DNA of 60,933 bases from JBGQOJ01 sp052119585 (GTDB lineage: Bacteria; Pseudomonadota; Alphaproteobacteria; Rhodobacterales; Rhodobacteraceae). The stretch covers positions 1 through 60,933 of the forward strand of contig NZ_JBGQOJ010000021.1 of NCBI RefSeq assembly GCF_052119585.1. The letters are read 5' to 3'. Shown one piece after another: positions 52,318-60,857 of this stretch (position 1 is its first letter; every line of letters starts with the position of its first letter). A program made the translations under genes and the position numbers. Below the pieces are notes generated by a model. That model worked only from the letters and a program-made list of their open reading frames with translations. It was not told where the DNA came from and searched no databases.

Positions 52318-53727
52318 ATGACTAAATCCGAAATCGGCTTGATCGGCCTGGGCACAATGGGCGCGATGCTTGCGTTGAATATTGCGGAAAAAGGCTTTGC
52401 CATTTCCGTATTCAACCGCACCACCGCGACAACAAAATCCTTCTTTGACGCCTCGGGGGATCTGGCCCAGCGCATCACACCGTGCGACACACTGGAGGCG
52501 TTGATCGCCTCAATCGCCAGGCCCCGCGCGATCATTCTGATGGTTCCCGCAGGCGAAGCCGTGGACGAACAGATCGCGGCCCTGCGCCCGCTTCTGGACA
52601 AAGACGATCTGATCATCGACGCAGGCAACGCCAATTTCAACGACACCAACCGCCGTGCGGCAGAAGCCGCAACCGCAGGCGTTCCGTTTCTTGGGATCGG
52701 CGTTTCGGGGGGCGAAGAAGGGGCGCGGCACGGCCCATCGATCATGGGCGGCGGCGACAAGGCGCACTGGGACCGCGTTGCCCATATCCTGCGGGCGATT
52801 TCCGCAAAATACGACGGAACCCCCTGCGCCACATGGATGGGTAAGGGCGGGGCCGGGCATTTCGTCAAAACCGTGCACAACGGCATTGAATACGCCGATA
52901 TGCAAATGATTGCAGAGGCATACGGCGTCATGCGTGACGGTTTTGGCATGACCGCGGCAAACTGCGCCGCGACCTTCGACCGCTGGAACAAGGGCCCGCT
53001 GCAATCCTACCTGACCGAGATTTCCGGTAAGGTCGCCGCGGCAACCGACGCGAAAACCGGCAAGGCGATGCTGGATGTGATCCTTGACCGCGCGGGGCAA
53101 AAGGGCACAGGCCGCTGGACCGCGATCGAGGCGCAGCATCTGGCTGCCCCGATCCCCGTGATCGAGGCCGCCGTAACCGCGCGCAACCTGTCCGCACAGC
53201 TTGACACCCGCACCGAGGGCGAGGCGCTGTTCGGGGCCGCGCCACAGCGTCTTGCCGCAGATGCGCTGTCGCTGGATGATCTGGAGGCCGCTTTGATCGC
53301 GGGCAAGATCCTGTGCTACACGCAGGGCTTCGCCTTGCTGTCCGCCGCCAACCCCGCCTTCGGGTGGGATCTGCCCCTGCCAGAGGTGGCGCGCGTCTGG
53401 CGCGAAGGCTGCATCATCCGCTCGTCGATGCTGAACGACATGGCAAGCGCGCTGTCCGACGCGCCCGACCGCAACCTGATGTTCGCGCCGTTTTTCACAG
53501 GCCTGCTACAGGCGAACCACGGCGCGCTGCGCCGCGTGGTCGCCACCAGCATGACCAACGGCCTGCCGGTTCCGGCGTTGTCCGCCGCCCTGTCCTACTT
53601 CGACATCATGCGCACGGGCCGGTCGACCGCAAACATGATTCAGGCGCAGCGCGACTTTTTCGGCGCCCACGGGTTTGAGCGGATCGGCGAAACGGGCGCC
53701 CACCACGGACCGTGGGGCAACCACTAA
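52318..53727 (+). CDS. gnd: 6-phosphogluconate dehydrogenase
   Basis: 469 aa, typical of the long (dimeric) type. It oxidises and decarboxylates 6-phosphogluconate to ribulose 5-phosphate with NADP. Rossmann GLGTMGAMLALNI, GVSGGEEGARHGPSIMGGG, the catalytic Lys and Asn in GGAGHFVKTVHNGIEY near residue 185, and GTGRWTAIEA are intact. Next to gntK, suggesting an oxidative pentose-phosphate route for gluconate. Confidence 0.96.
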   Translation: MTKSEIGLIGLGTMGAMLALNIAEKGFAISVFNRTTATTKSFFDASGDLAQRITPCDTLEALIASIARPRAIILMVPAGEAVDEQIAALRPLLDKDDLIIDAGNANFNDTNRRAAEAATAGVPFLGIGVSGGEEGARHGPSIMGGGDKAHWDRVAHILRAISAKYDGTPCATWMGKGGAGHFVKTVHNGIEYADMQMIAEAYGVMRDGFGMTAANCAATFDRWNKGPLQSYLTEISGKVAAATDAKTGKAMLDVILDRAGQKGTGRWTAIEAQHLAAPIPVIEAAVTARNLSAQLDTRTEGEALFGAAPQRLAADALSLDDLEAALIAGKILCYTQGFALLSAANPAFGWDLPLPEVARVWREGCIIRSSMLNDMASALSDAPDRNLMFAPFFTGLLQANHGALRRVVATSMTNGLPVPALSAALSYFDIMRTGRSTANMIQAQRDFFGAHGFERIGETGAHHGPWGNH

Positions 53728-53748
53728 GACCGGAAGGCGCCTATGGTG

Positions 53749-53777
53749 CAGCCCGCCCGAAATTCACGGGTGGGCTG
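53749..53777. terminator. Bidirectional stem-loop between gnd and lipoprotein gene
   Basis: CAGCCCGCCCG (53749-53759) pairs with CGGGTGGGCTG (53767-53777), one G-U, 7-nt loop. Convergent genes flank it. The T-tract is weak. Confidence 0.6.
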
Positions 53778-53799
53778 ATCGCATTACCTTAATGCCGCA

Positions 53800-54585
53800 T
53801 TACCTCGCAATGGCGTTGAACACAGCCTCGTTGCCTGTGTTTAAATCCCTGACGCCGCCGACAACGCCGACTTCATTCGCCGACGGGCCCGCGAAGTTGC
53901 CCAAGGCATTCAGCGTGACGGTCACACCGTCCTGGATCAGTATACCACCTGCTCCAAATCCGGCGACCGACACCGTTGTTCCCGGCGCATCGGTGAAACT
54001 CGCGCCCGAGATTGCCATATCGTTCACCGTAATCGTGCCGCCAGCGCCAGCTGGATAGGGAACAATGGTCTGGCCTGTTATCTGCGTCCCAGCGGGGTTG
54101 GACATCGCCAGGTCCACGCCCGCCCCGACGCCGCTGAACACAGCATTCAGCGTCGCTGACATTGTAACATCATAGGCCGTTCCATTGACCGCATCGGTCA
54201 CAAACGCGCGCCCTTTTCCGACAGTGTAACTGGCGGTCCCCATCGTCGGCATAGAGGCGACGGGCGTTTGGATCATTCCGACCTGATTGGGTGCACCCCC
54301 CTCGATCAGACCGGAATAAAGGTTGCCGTTGCGGTCGACAGGATACGTCGTGCCCGCAATCGTGACCGTGTCGGCAACCGCATCATACAAACCCTGCGTC
54401 GCCGATGGCGTCAGTGTTCCATTGTCCAGCGCCAGAACATCGACCGTTCCCGTCAGGGCAACGGGGGTGCCGCCAGTTCCCAACGGGTTCCCGCCGCCAC
54501 CGCATGCCGACAGAACCCCGACGGAACCAACTGCAATGGCCTTGAGAAATCCGCGCGGCGAAAGGTGTTCAATAAAATACGTCAT
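53800..54585 (-). CDS. Surface lipoprotein, TbpB-barrel-like
   Basis: 261 aa from ATG 54585. A lipobox VLSAC gives a lipidated Cys at residue 28 followed by a Gly-rich tether. The remainder is Gly/Thr-rich beta-structure, ending in LGNFAGPSANEVGVVGG, which resembles the GxFxGPxAxEVGG end of transferrin-binding-protein-like barrel domains in slam-dependent or HphA-type lipoproteins. It starts only 13 bp after the RTX deacetylase gene stop on the same strand, so it is almost certainly cotranscribed and could anchor a product or ligand at the cell surface. Confidence 0.75.
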   Translation of the reverse strand: MTYFIEHLSPRGFLKAIAVGSVGVLSACGGGGNPLGTGGTPVALTGTVDVLALDNGTLTPSATQGLYDAVADTVTIAGTTYPVDRNGNLYSGLIEGGAPNQVGMIQTPVASMPTMGTASYTVGKGRAFVTDAVNGTAYDVTMSATLNAVFSGVGAGVDLAMSNPAGTQITGQTIVPYPAGAGGTITVNDMAISGASFTDAPGTTVSVAGFGAGGILIQDGVTVTLNALGNFAGPSANEVGVVGGVRDLNTGNEAVFNAIAR

Positions 54586-54598
54586 AAAATTATGGCCT

Positions 54599-57500
54599 CT
54601 ATATAAAGGTGAAATCATCAATCGACAGTTCGGCAACGGTCACGCCAAAGAAGGTGATCCGCGTCCCTGAATCCTCGAACACGGCGTTGCCAGCAACCTC
54701 GGTCAGGTAACTCCCCAGATTGCTTTGAATATCGGCGGCATTTGTAAAACCGATCAACTGGACCTTATCCAGCCCAACCTGAAAATCGGCACCCACGGGG
54801 GTCACTGCCGTAATATCCATAACCGAAGCGCCGAAACCCGTGCCGAAATCGAACGCGCCGATCACATCGCCGCCGCCCATTATGACAAGGGTGCCGGTGC
54901 CGTCATCGACTTGGCTGTCATTTTCGCGGAAGATAAACACATCCGCCCCGCCGCGCCCTTCCAATAGGTCAAGGCCGATGCCGCCGTCGATCACGTCATT
55001 ACCGCCGAAGTTCTTAGAGGCGTCGCCGATCAGAATATCGTTGCCGTTGAATCCCCGGATCGTATCCGCCCCGATCCCCCCGACATAGACGTCGTTCACC
55101 GCCAGAGAGGTCGCGCTGACGCCTGCGTCCTGCTCGTCCGTCAGGGTGCTGTCATTTGTCAGGCTGATGACCTGGTCATTCCCCGAACCGCCGGAAACCG
55201 AAGCGCCGCCACTGTCCGAGATCACGTCGTTTCCCGCGCCACCCTGAATGCTGTCCTGCCCGCCGCCGCCGCCGATGATATCGTTGCCAGCATTGCCGGT
55301 TATGGTTTCAGACGCATTTCCGCCAAGAATAATGTCGCCACCCGATGTGCCCACCAGGGCCGTGCCGGTCGAGTAATCGACGATAACCGTGTGATCCGCC
55401 ACCGCATCGAAGGCCAGCGTCACATGATCATCAACCAATGTCACGCCATCCGCGCCGGTGATGACAATGGACTCGCCCGATTGCGCCCGAAGGTCGACCG
55501 TAACATTGCCCTTGCCGTTGAAGGTAAAGCCAAGGTCGCCACCGTCCCCCGTCAGGCTTAGCAGATCGGCCCGTGTCGGAAGGCCGGTGATATGCGTCAC
55601 ATCCGCAACGGGCAGGCCGGTGGTGATCTCGAAGGTGCCACCAAGGGATGGCAGGAACACCTGATTGCCGTTGTAGGCATACCAGTTTGCCACGCTTGAA
55701 ATGACCGTGTTTGCATCCCCGACGGTCAGCGCGAAAGAGCCCGCATCGGACGACCCGACCGTGGCGGTCATGACATTGCCATTGCGCGCCACGCTCAGCG
55801 TGCTGTTCGAAAAGCTCTCGATCCGCGAGGCGAGCTCTTCGCCGGTTACAAATTCCGTTCCATCCGCCGCAGCCTGCGCAATGATCGTTTCGAACATGGC
55901 CTGCGTGTAAATCTGGTTTGGATCGTTAAGCGAGTTCGTCACGCCGTAATCGTGCCACGGAAAGGCGATGATCGGCGTTGTCGCGTGGCTTAGGATTTCG
56001 GCATATTCCGCCGCCCAGACTGCGGACGCCTGCTCTGCCGTCAACATTTGAAACCCGACAAGGGTAAAGTCGAACGACATGTTCGGGGCCAGGTAGACCT
56101 TGTCGTCCAATGCGGGCGTCAGGAACCCGAAGCCCCCCGGAAACCCCGCGCCGGTTGCCGAATATCCCCCGCTCATGTAATCGAAAAACTGGATGATCGG
56201 CTGCGATGCGTCCAGCTTTTCAGGCGCGCCGGGCACGGCCGTTCCGGTTGTGATGATGCCCAGTTCCTGTTCGATCTTTCGCTTGGAATATTCGAACTGG
56301 AAGGTGAAAGAGGTCAGCAACAGCGCCTTTTCCGTATCATCCAGAACGGACAGGTCCAAAGTCTGCGGATCAAGCTTTGCCAGCGCGGCCGATATCGCTG
56401 GCGTATCCGCGACCAACAGGTTGGTGTCATCGGGATGGGTCCAGCTGTGCGTGCCAATCTCGCCTTCCAGCGCAAGCAACTGCTCATAGAACGGCCCCGA
56501 CACCGCCCAATCGGTATAGTCGTTGCCGACCCCCGGCGCGTCCGCCCCGATATTGATGTAATAAGACCCCACAAACCCGTAGGTGTTATACCAATTCTCG
56601 ATAATCGGCAGCATCGCGTCATAAATACCGGGCGACAGAATTTCACCCGACACTTGCGACTGGTCCATGTCTGTGCGCGAAAAGAACAGCGACGTGCCGC
56701 GCGTCATCGCCAGCGAGACGTCGATTTCATTGCCACTGACCACCCAGTCAATCACCTCGCCCAGAATGTTGTTGTTGCCCAGCAGGGCCTCACTCGCGAA
56801 ATGGACGTTGCGTGCGGACGTGGTGGTTGCGATTACGGCGTCATAGGTGCCGGCATTGGCACCCGTGACATTCTGGCTGAACAGAACCTCGCCGGTGCCG
56901 GTCGTGTCGAAGAAATATTGATACCCAGTGTTCGAATAATCCCCGACGACCTCGCCCGCAGCATAGGTGTCAAGCACCGGGTTGGCCGCATTTGTCGCCA
57001 CCAACTGGACGCCATCAGTGCTGCCAAATCCGGCGTTGTACCCGACCCCAAGCAACGCGTTCATCAGCGCATAGGTCGCGGGCAAGGCCGCGCCTGTCTC
57101 GTCGTTGGTCATAAAGTTGCCAGCGGCGATCAGCCCGACACCGTAATTCTGCGACGCGATCGTCAGGGCAGCGGTGATTGCCGAAAGATCGGCGCTGTTC
57201 ACATGCGAAAAGCTGGGGAAAATAATCGCGTCATAGCCGATCAGGTTGTCGACGTTGGTCAGGTCCGCCTCTGACAGAACGTCAAAGGGAATACCGGCCT
57301 GCATCGCCTGGTTTTGCGCGGACATGAACAACTGGCCATAGTTTGTCAGATCGTAAAACGCATTCGCCGAGGTTTCCGAATAAACAATCGCGACGCGCAT
57401 CTCGGGGCCGGTCGTCACGGCATGGGCCGACACGAAGAAATTCGTATTGGCGTAACTGGCCGTACTATTTGGCAAGAGCACGGTATCATTCACGTCTGCA

Positions 57501-57898
57501 TAAAGCCTGAGAGCCGAGGGAACCGTGGAAAAGTCCGATTTCGGAATCGCAATCTCAATGATCGTTCCGGCCCCGTTGTAGGCATAGGTCAAGGACGTCG
57601 CGACAGCCGTCTCTCCGGCCGCGCCTGTGTAAAGCGCCAGCGTGCCGTCACCCGCGATGTTTATGTTATAATCGGCGCCGGTTGTTCCACCGAACACCTG
57701 AAACCCCGTCGCGCGGTTCAGATCAGTATCCAGCCAGATGGTGGTATTCGGACCAATAGGAACGCTCGACGAAATCGCGAAAAAGTAGGTGTCACCCACA
57801 AGATCGCCGTAAATGGCAAATCCCTCAGCGCCGGTCGCTGGTGTATCCAAACGGGTATCAGCCGTCCAATCATCCAAATTACCGTCAAGTGTTGGCAT
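54599..57898 (-). CDS. Secreted RTX protein with PelA-like Rossmann and deacetylase domains
   Basis: 1099 aa. The order is: a CBM9/DOMON-like start (about 1-155, LDGNLDDWTADTR and FAISSS), a Rossmann/amidotransferase-like region (about 165-385, MRVAIVYSETSANAFYDL and YDAIIFPSFSHVN), a polysaccharide-deacetylase-like domain (about 390-700) with EIGTHSWTHPDD giving metal-ligand His 484 and His 488 in an HxxxH pattern, and RTX nonapeptide repeats (about 845-1010, GGAGNDVISDSGG, GNDILIGD). There is no N-terminal signal peptide; C-terminal RTX repeats point to type I secretion. The Rossmann plus deacetylase pair corresponds to the second part of PelA, which deacetylates Pel. Here it is extracellular. 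It is probably coregulated with the divergent GH114-like gene. Confidence 0.75.
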   Translation of the reverse strand: MPTLDGNLDDWTADTRLDTPATGAEGFAIYGDLVGDTYFFAISSSVPIGPNTTIWLDTDLNRATGFQVFGGTTGADYNINIAGDGTLALYTGAAGETAVATSLTYAYNGAGTIIEIAIPKSDFSTVPSALRLYADVNDTVLLPNSTASYANTNFFVSAHAVTTGPEMRVAIVYSETSANAFYDLTNYGQLFMSAQNQAMQAGIPFDVLSEADLTNVDNLIGYDAIIFPSFSHVNSADLSAITAALTIASQNYGVGLIAAGNFMTNDETGAALPATYALMNALLGVGYNAGFGSTDGVQLVATNAANPVLDTYAAGEVVGDYSNTGYQYFFDTTGTGEVLFSQNVTGANAGTYDAVIATTTSARNVHFASEALLGNNNILGEVIDWVVSGNEIDVSLAMTRGTSLFFSRTDMDQSQVSGEILSPGIYDAMLPIIENWYNTYGFVGSYYINIGADAPGVGNDYTDWAVSGPFYEQLLALEGEIGTHSWTHPDDTNLLVADTPAISAALAKLDPQTLDLSVLDDTEKALLLTSFTFQFEYSKRKIEQELGIITTGTAVPGAPEKLDASQPIIQFFDYMSGGYSATGAGFPGGFGFLTPALDDKVYLAPNMSFDFTLVGFQMLTAEQASAVWAAEYAEILSHATTPIIAFPWHDYGVTNSLNDPNQIYTQAMFETIIAQAAADGTEFVTGEELASRIESFSNSTLSVARNGNVMTATVGSSDAGSFALTVGDANTVISSVANWYAYNGNQVFLPSLGGTFEITTGLPVADVTHITGLPTRADLLSLTGDGGDLGFTFNGKGNVTVDLRAQSGESIVITGADGVTLVDDHVTLAFDAVADHTVIVDYSTGTALVGTSGGDIILGGNASETITGNAGNDIIGGGGGQDSIQGGAGNDVISDSGGASVSGGSGNDQVISLTNDSTLTDEQDAGVSATSLAVNDVYVGGIGADTIRGFNGNDILIGDASKNFGGNDVIDGGIGLDLLEGRGGADVFIFRENDSQVDDGTGTLVIMGGGDVIGAFDFGTGFGASVMDITAVTPVGADFQVGLDKVQLIGFTNAADIQSNLGSYLTEVAGNAVFEDSGTRITFFGVTVAELSIDDFTFI

Positions 57899-57932
57899 CC
57901 AATTGATCCCCTTAATAACTAATCCAGTGAAA

Positions 57933-57947
57933 ACTGTTCAAAACAGT
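57933..57947. promoter_or_regulatory. Palindromic operator candidate before the RTX deacetylase gene
   Basis: ACTGTT-CAA-AACAGT is a perfect 6-bp inverted repeat 35 bp before the minus-strand start. It overlaps a TTGACT that could be a -35 box, so binding there would repress transcription. Confidence 0.45.
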
Positions 57948-58132
57948 CAACGAAAATGGCATTCCCGATAAATATCTAATGATATCATGCCAATGATCCG
58001 GTCTTTGGCCAACTGGGCTTAAGGAGGTCATCCGAAAGACGTAAGGAGCGGCGAGACAGGGGGCCTGCCCGTGTGCGCCGCCCGTTGACGGCAAAACGGG
58101 TGAATGCGCGTGTTTCTGCGCAAGAATGGCCG

Positions 58133-58153
58133 AAAAAGCGGGTTTCCGCCCGC
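58133..58153 (-). terminator. Orphan Rho-independent terminator on the minus strand
   Basis: On the minus strand GCGGG (58153-58149), loop CGGAAA, CCCGC (58142-58138), then five T (58137-58133). No minus-strand gene ends here. It implies a transcript from somewhere between 58154 and 58660, possibly a small RNA, or read-through control ahead of the deacetylase gene. Confidence 0.55.
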
Positions 58154-58241
58154 CTCTGATCAAACCGTTTGCGGCGATTCAATGGTGCCATTACTCATAC
58201 CAATAACGATAGGGGCCACCCAAGAGCCACCATCGCGAGGG

Positions 58242-58259
58242 GTCTGAACCAGTTCAGAC
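58242..58259. promoter_or_regulatory. Perfect 8-bp palindrome, LuxR-box-like
   Basis: GTCTGAAC (58242-58249), spacer CA, GTTCAGAC (58252-58259). An 18-bp dyad of CTG...CAG shape is typical of dimeric regulators, including LuxR-type quorum-sensing sites, although the CTG-N8-CAG spacing is shorter than the common CTG-N10-CAG. Confidence 0.5.
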
Positions 58260-58660
58260 AACGCAAGCAGGGTTAACGCATCGGATAACCGGTTCGTCGG
58301 TCTTTTTCGGCAACGGAAACGAAACGGCGAAGCTGTGTCTTGAATAAAGGAAACGGCGTTTTGACGCAGAAAATATACGCCCCCAAGGATGATCGGAATT
58401 GGAAAACTCCGATGCGATCAGGCGAATGCTCCGCCTCGACTTTAACGCATTTCCGCCACGCCGGCGTTCAAATCATCTGCAACTCTTCCGCCAGATCCAA
58501 ACGGCACCGCATGCAAATTAATGGTGGCATGCACTTGTTCATTTTCGGTTCTGATTTCCCGCGTACCCCAAGCACGTCGCCAAAAATGCGCCGTCCCGCA
58601 CTTTAAAAGCCGGACCGCTCCGCGCTTTGAGATGAATGAAATAACAGATCGGATACCCAC

Positions 58661-60304
58661 ATGACCCTTCCCTTTCTCTATCAGTTACAAAACGCGAATT
58701 ATAAATCCCTGTCGGCAAGCGATTTCAATGTTGCCGTGATCGATATGGACGATGCCAGCCTGACGGCCAGCCAGATTGACACGCTGCAACAGGATCAGGG
58801 CAAAGTGCTGATTACCTATGTCAGCATCGGAGAGGCCGAGAATTATCGCGACTACTGGCAGGACGGAAACTGGTCCGCCAACGCCCCCTCATTTTTGCTC
58901 GGAGAGAACCCCGACTGGGAGGGGAACTATCTGGTGAAATTCTGGGATACGGAATGGCAGTCGACCATTTTCGCCCGCGTCGACGAGGCGCTGACGCTTG
59001 GCTACAACGGCATCTATCTTGATATCGTTGATGCCTACGATGTTGCCCAGGTCAAGAACGCCTATCCCGGAACCGATGCAGAGCTTCGGCAAGAGATGAT
59101 TGATTTCGTCATAGCCCTGTCCGACTATGCCAAGGCTCAGGACCCGAATTTTCTGGTTGTTCCCCAGAACGCCGTTGGCCTTCTTTCTGTGAACGAGAAC
59201 AACCCCGACAGCGGCCCGAACACCCCGTATCTTGACGCGATCGACGGCTTGGGTGTCGAGGATCTTTGGTATAACGGCAACAACACATCGGGTTGGACGA
59301 GTGGCGATCTTGAATACATCCAGAACGCTTTGAACGCCGACAAGTTTGTTCTTGCGACCTCTTATCCGACGCAGGATGCGAAACAGGAAACGTTTATCGC
59401 CAAAGCGATCGACGCGGGCCTGATCCCCTTCGTTGCGGACAGAGACCTGACCGGCACCATCGACCCAAGCAACGCGTCGATCGAGGCGGCTATGGCTGGT
59501 CATGGCATCAACACGCCATGGGATCTGTCCGCAAGCGGATCAACGCCCCAGTCGGACGGGACGCAGGCGAACGATACTCTCGACACGCCGCCAGCCGACA
59601 TTCCGCCAGTAGAAACAGCGCCAGTGGATACGGCCCCGGTGGAAAGCGTCCCGGACAACACCCCACCCGCAGTGGACACGCAGCCAGAGGAAACACCCAC
59701 CCCGCCCGCCTCGACGGACAGTCCCGTCGTGGACAACACACCCCTGCCTCAACCCGTCGAGGTCACCGCGATCTATCCATCATCGACCGACGCACCGACC
59801 GATTTCGGCAGCGCCTTCGTCACCTACGGCGATGGCGGAAAGAACTGGCTTACGGGCAATCGTGGTGCCGATATTCTGGCGGGCCTTGACGGGAACGACA
59901 CCGTCAAGGGCGGGCGCGGAGCGGACATCATTCTTGGCGGCAACGGCAACGACAAACTGCGTGGCCAGGGCGGCGACGACATCCTTTATGGGGAAAACGG
60001 CCGCGACAGACTGTTCGGCGGCAATGGCGACGATCACCTTTATGGCGGCGCGGACAATGACCGGCTTTACGGCAATGCGGGAAAGGATGTCTTCCATTTC
60101 GGCGCGGGTGACGGGCACGATACCATCATGGACTTCGAGGCCGACATCGACACAATCGTGCTGCATAACATCGGCGCGTCCGATCCGTTTTCCTATGCGG
60201 ATCAGGTTGGCAGCGACGTTGTCTTTTCCTTTGACGGCGGTGACATGCTGACCATCGAGAACACAACAATCGCGCTGTTGCACGACGATCTGTTCATCGG
60301 GTAA
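58661..60304 (+). CDS. Secreted RTX GH114-type (polygalactosaminidase-like) hydrolase
   Basis: 547 aa. Residues 1-290 match the GH114 / PelA-hydrolase barrel: VLITYVSIGEAENYRDYW (Glu58, Glu60), FWDTEWQ, and YNGIYLDIVDAYD (Asp121, Asp124). GH114 enzymes cleave alpha-1,4-linked galactosamine polymers; the relatives in PelA and fungal Ega3/Sph3-like systems act on Pel or galactosaminogalactan. A Pro/Thr/Glu-rich linker (about 300-370) leads to RTX nonapeptides (about 392-480; LAGLDGNDTVKGGRGAD, GGNGDDHLYGG) that bind calcium during type I secretion. No signal peptide is present, as expected. Divergent from the deacetylase gene at 54599-57898. Confidence 0.82.
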   Translation: MTLPFLYQLQNANYKSLSASDFNVAVIDMDDASLTASQIDTLQQDQGKVLITYVSIGEAENYRDYWQDGNWSANAPSFLLGENPDWEGNYLVKFWDTEWQSTIFARVDEALTLGYNGIYLDIVDAYDVAQVKNAYPGTDAELRQEMIDFVIALSDYAKAQDPNFLVVPQNAVGLLSVNENNPDSGPNTPYLDAIDGLGVEDLWYNGNNTSGWTSGDLEYIQNALNADKFVLATSYPTQDAKQETFIAKAIDAGLIPFVADRDLTGTIDPSNASIEAAMAGHGINTPWDLSASGSTPQSDGTQANDTLDTPPADIPPVETAPVDTAPVESVPDNTPPAVDTQPEETPTPPASTDSPVVDNTPLPQPVEVTAIYPSSTDAPTDFGSAFVTYGDGGKNWLTGNRGADILAGLDGNDTVKGGRGADIILGGNGNDKLRGQGGDDILYGENGRDRLFGGNGDDHLYGGADNDRLYGNAGKDVFHFGAGDGHDTIMDFEADIDTIVLHNIGASDPFSYADQVGSDVVFSFDGGDMLTIENTTIALLHDDLFIG

Positions 60305-60322
60305 CGGGGCGAATTCGACAAG

Positions 60323-60353
60323 AAAAGGCCCGGGTCAAGCATCCGGGCCTTTT
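60323..60353. terminator. Bidirectional Rho-independent terminator
   Basis: AAAAGGCCCGG (60323-60333) and CCGGGCCTTTT (60343-60353) form a perfect 11-bp stem with A-run on one side and T-run on the other. It ends the GH114 gene (plus) and the 87-aa gene (minus). Confidence 0.88.
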
Positions 60354-60402
60354 GCATGTCCGGTCGTCGCGCGCGACCCCGGACTTACCCGGCACGCGCC
60401 GC

Positions 60403-60666
60403 TCAGGACTGGCTATTGGCAAAGACAAACCTGTCCATTGCAATCAGTCTGGCAAGCTGGTTCGGAGGTTCGACAGCCTGATCTTTCCCGAGCAAAAGCA
60501 ACGGCAGCGATTTGCGGGTATAGGCAACACGGCGCGACCGGAAACCACCAACGGCGGTCAGGCGTTCGTTGCGATCGTCAAGTGTTGCTTTCAAATACCC
60601 GATTTCTGCGCGTATCGACAGGAACTCTTCCTCCATACGCTTGTAATCGCTTTCGAAACTGCTCAT
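60403..60666 (-). CDS. Small coiled-coil protein, unknown
   Basis: 87 aa from ATG 60666. The first part (FESDYKRMEEEFLSIRAEIGYLKATLDDRNE) is a predicted coiled coil, the rest is basic then hydrophobic (KSLPLLLLGKD). No family recognised. The bidirectional terminator on its 3' side supports it being transcribed. A longer frame from 60777 is possible but has a GC- and Pro-rich N-terminus that looks non-coding. Confidence 0.5.
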   Translation of the reverse strand: MSSFESDYKRMEEEFLSIRAEIGYLKATLDDRNERLTAVGGFRSRRVAYTRKSLPLLLLGKDQAVEPPNQLARLIAMDRFVFANSQS

Positions 60667-60857
60667 CCGCATCCTCAAGTCTTGCCCGATTGCCCGAGTA
60701 TAACTCTCGTTTCCTATTAAAAGTCCAGAAGGTGGCAACGCAGATGCGCCCACTCGGCGAAATACAGCCTTATGCAAGGGTAGATGAAATTAGACCCCGC
60801 GTTGATTGATGCGAAAGGACCACTGCAACCCCTGGATGAAAGGCGCATATAGCTTAA

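Larger units (their letters stand above)
57899..58660. promoter_or_regulatory. 762-bp divergent regulatory region of the RTX pair
   Basis: No convincing gene is present. Elements seen: a palindrome ACTGTT-CAA-AACAGT at 57933-57947, overlapping a minus-strand -35-like TTGACT; a perfect palindrome GTCTGAAC-CA-GTTCAGAC at 58242-58259; and a minus-strand terminator at 58133-58153. An 88-codon frame at 58340-58606 has no recognisable composition or ribosome site and is not called. Length and structure suggest complex control or an untranslated RNA. Confidence 0.55.

Noticed and set aside
56048..57274. 408-codon plus-strand frame inside the RTX deacetylase gene
   Set aside because: Shadow of the minus-strand gene; Arg/Gln-rich and without motif.
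54599..57898. Treating the long Gly-rich C-terminus as a repeat array or CRISPR
   Set aside because: The periodicity is protein-level RTX nonapeptides in a coding frame, and nucleotide repeats are not exact.
58340..58606. 88-codon plus-strand frame in the RTX divergent region
   Set aside because: No ribosome site, no family, atypical composition for this genome; not called.
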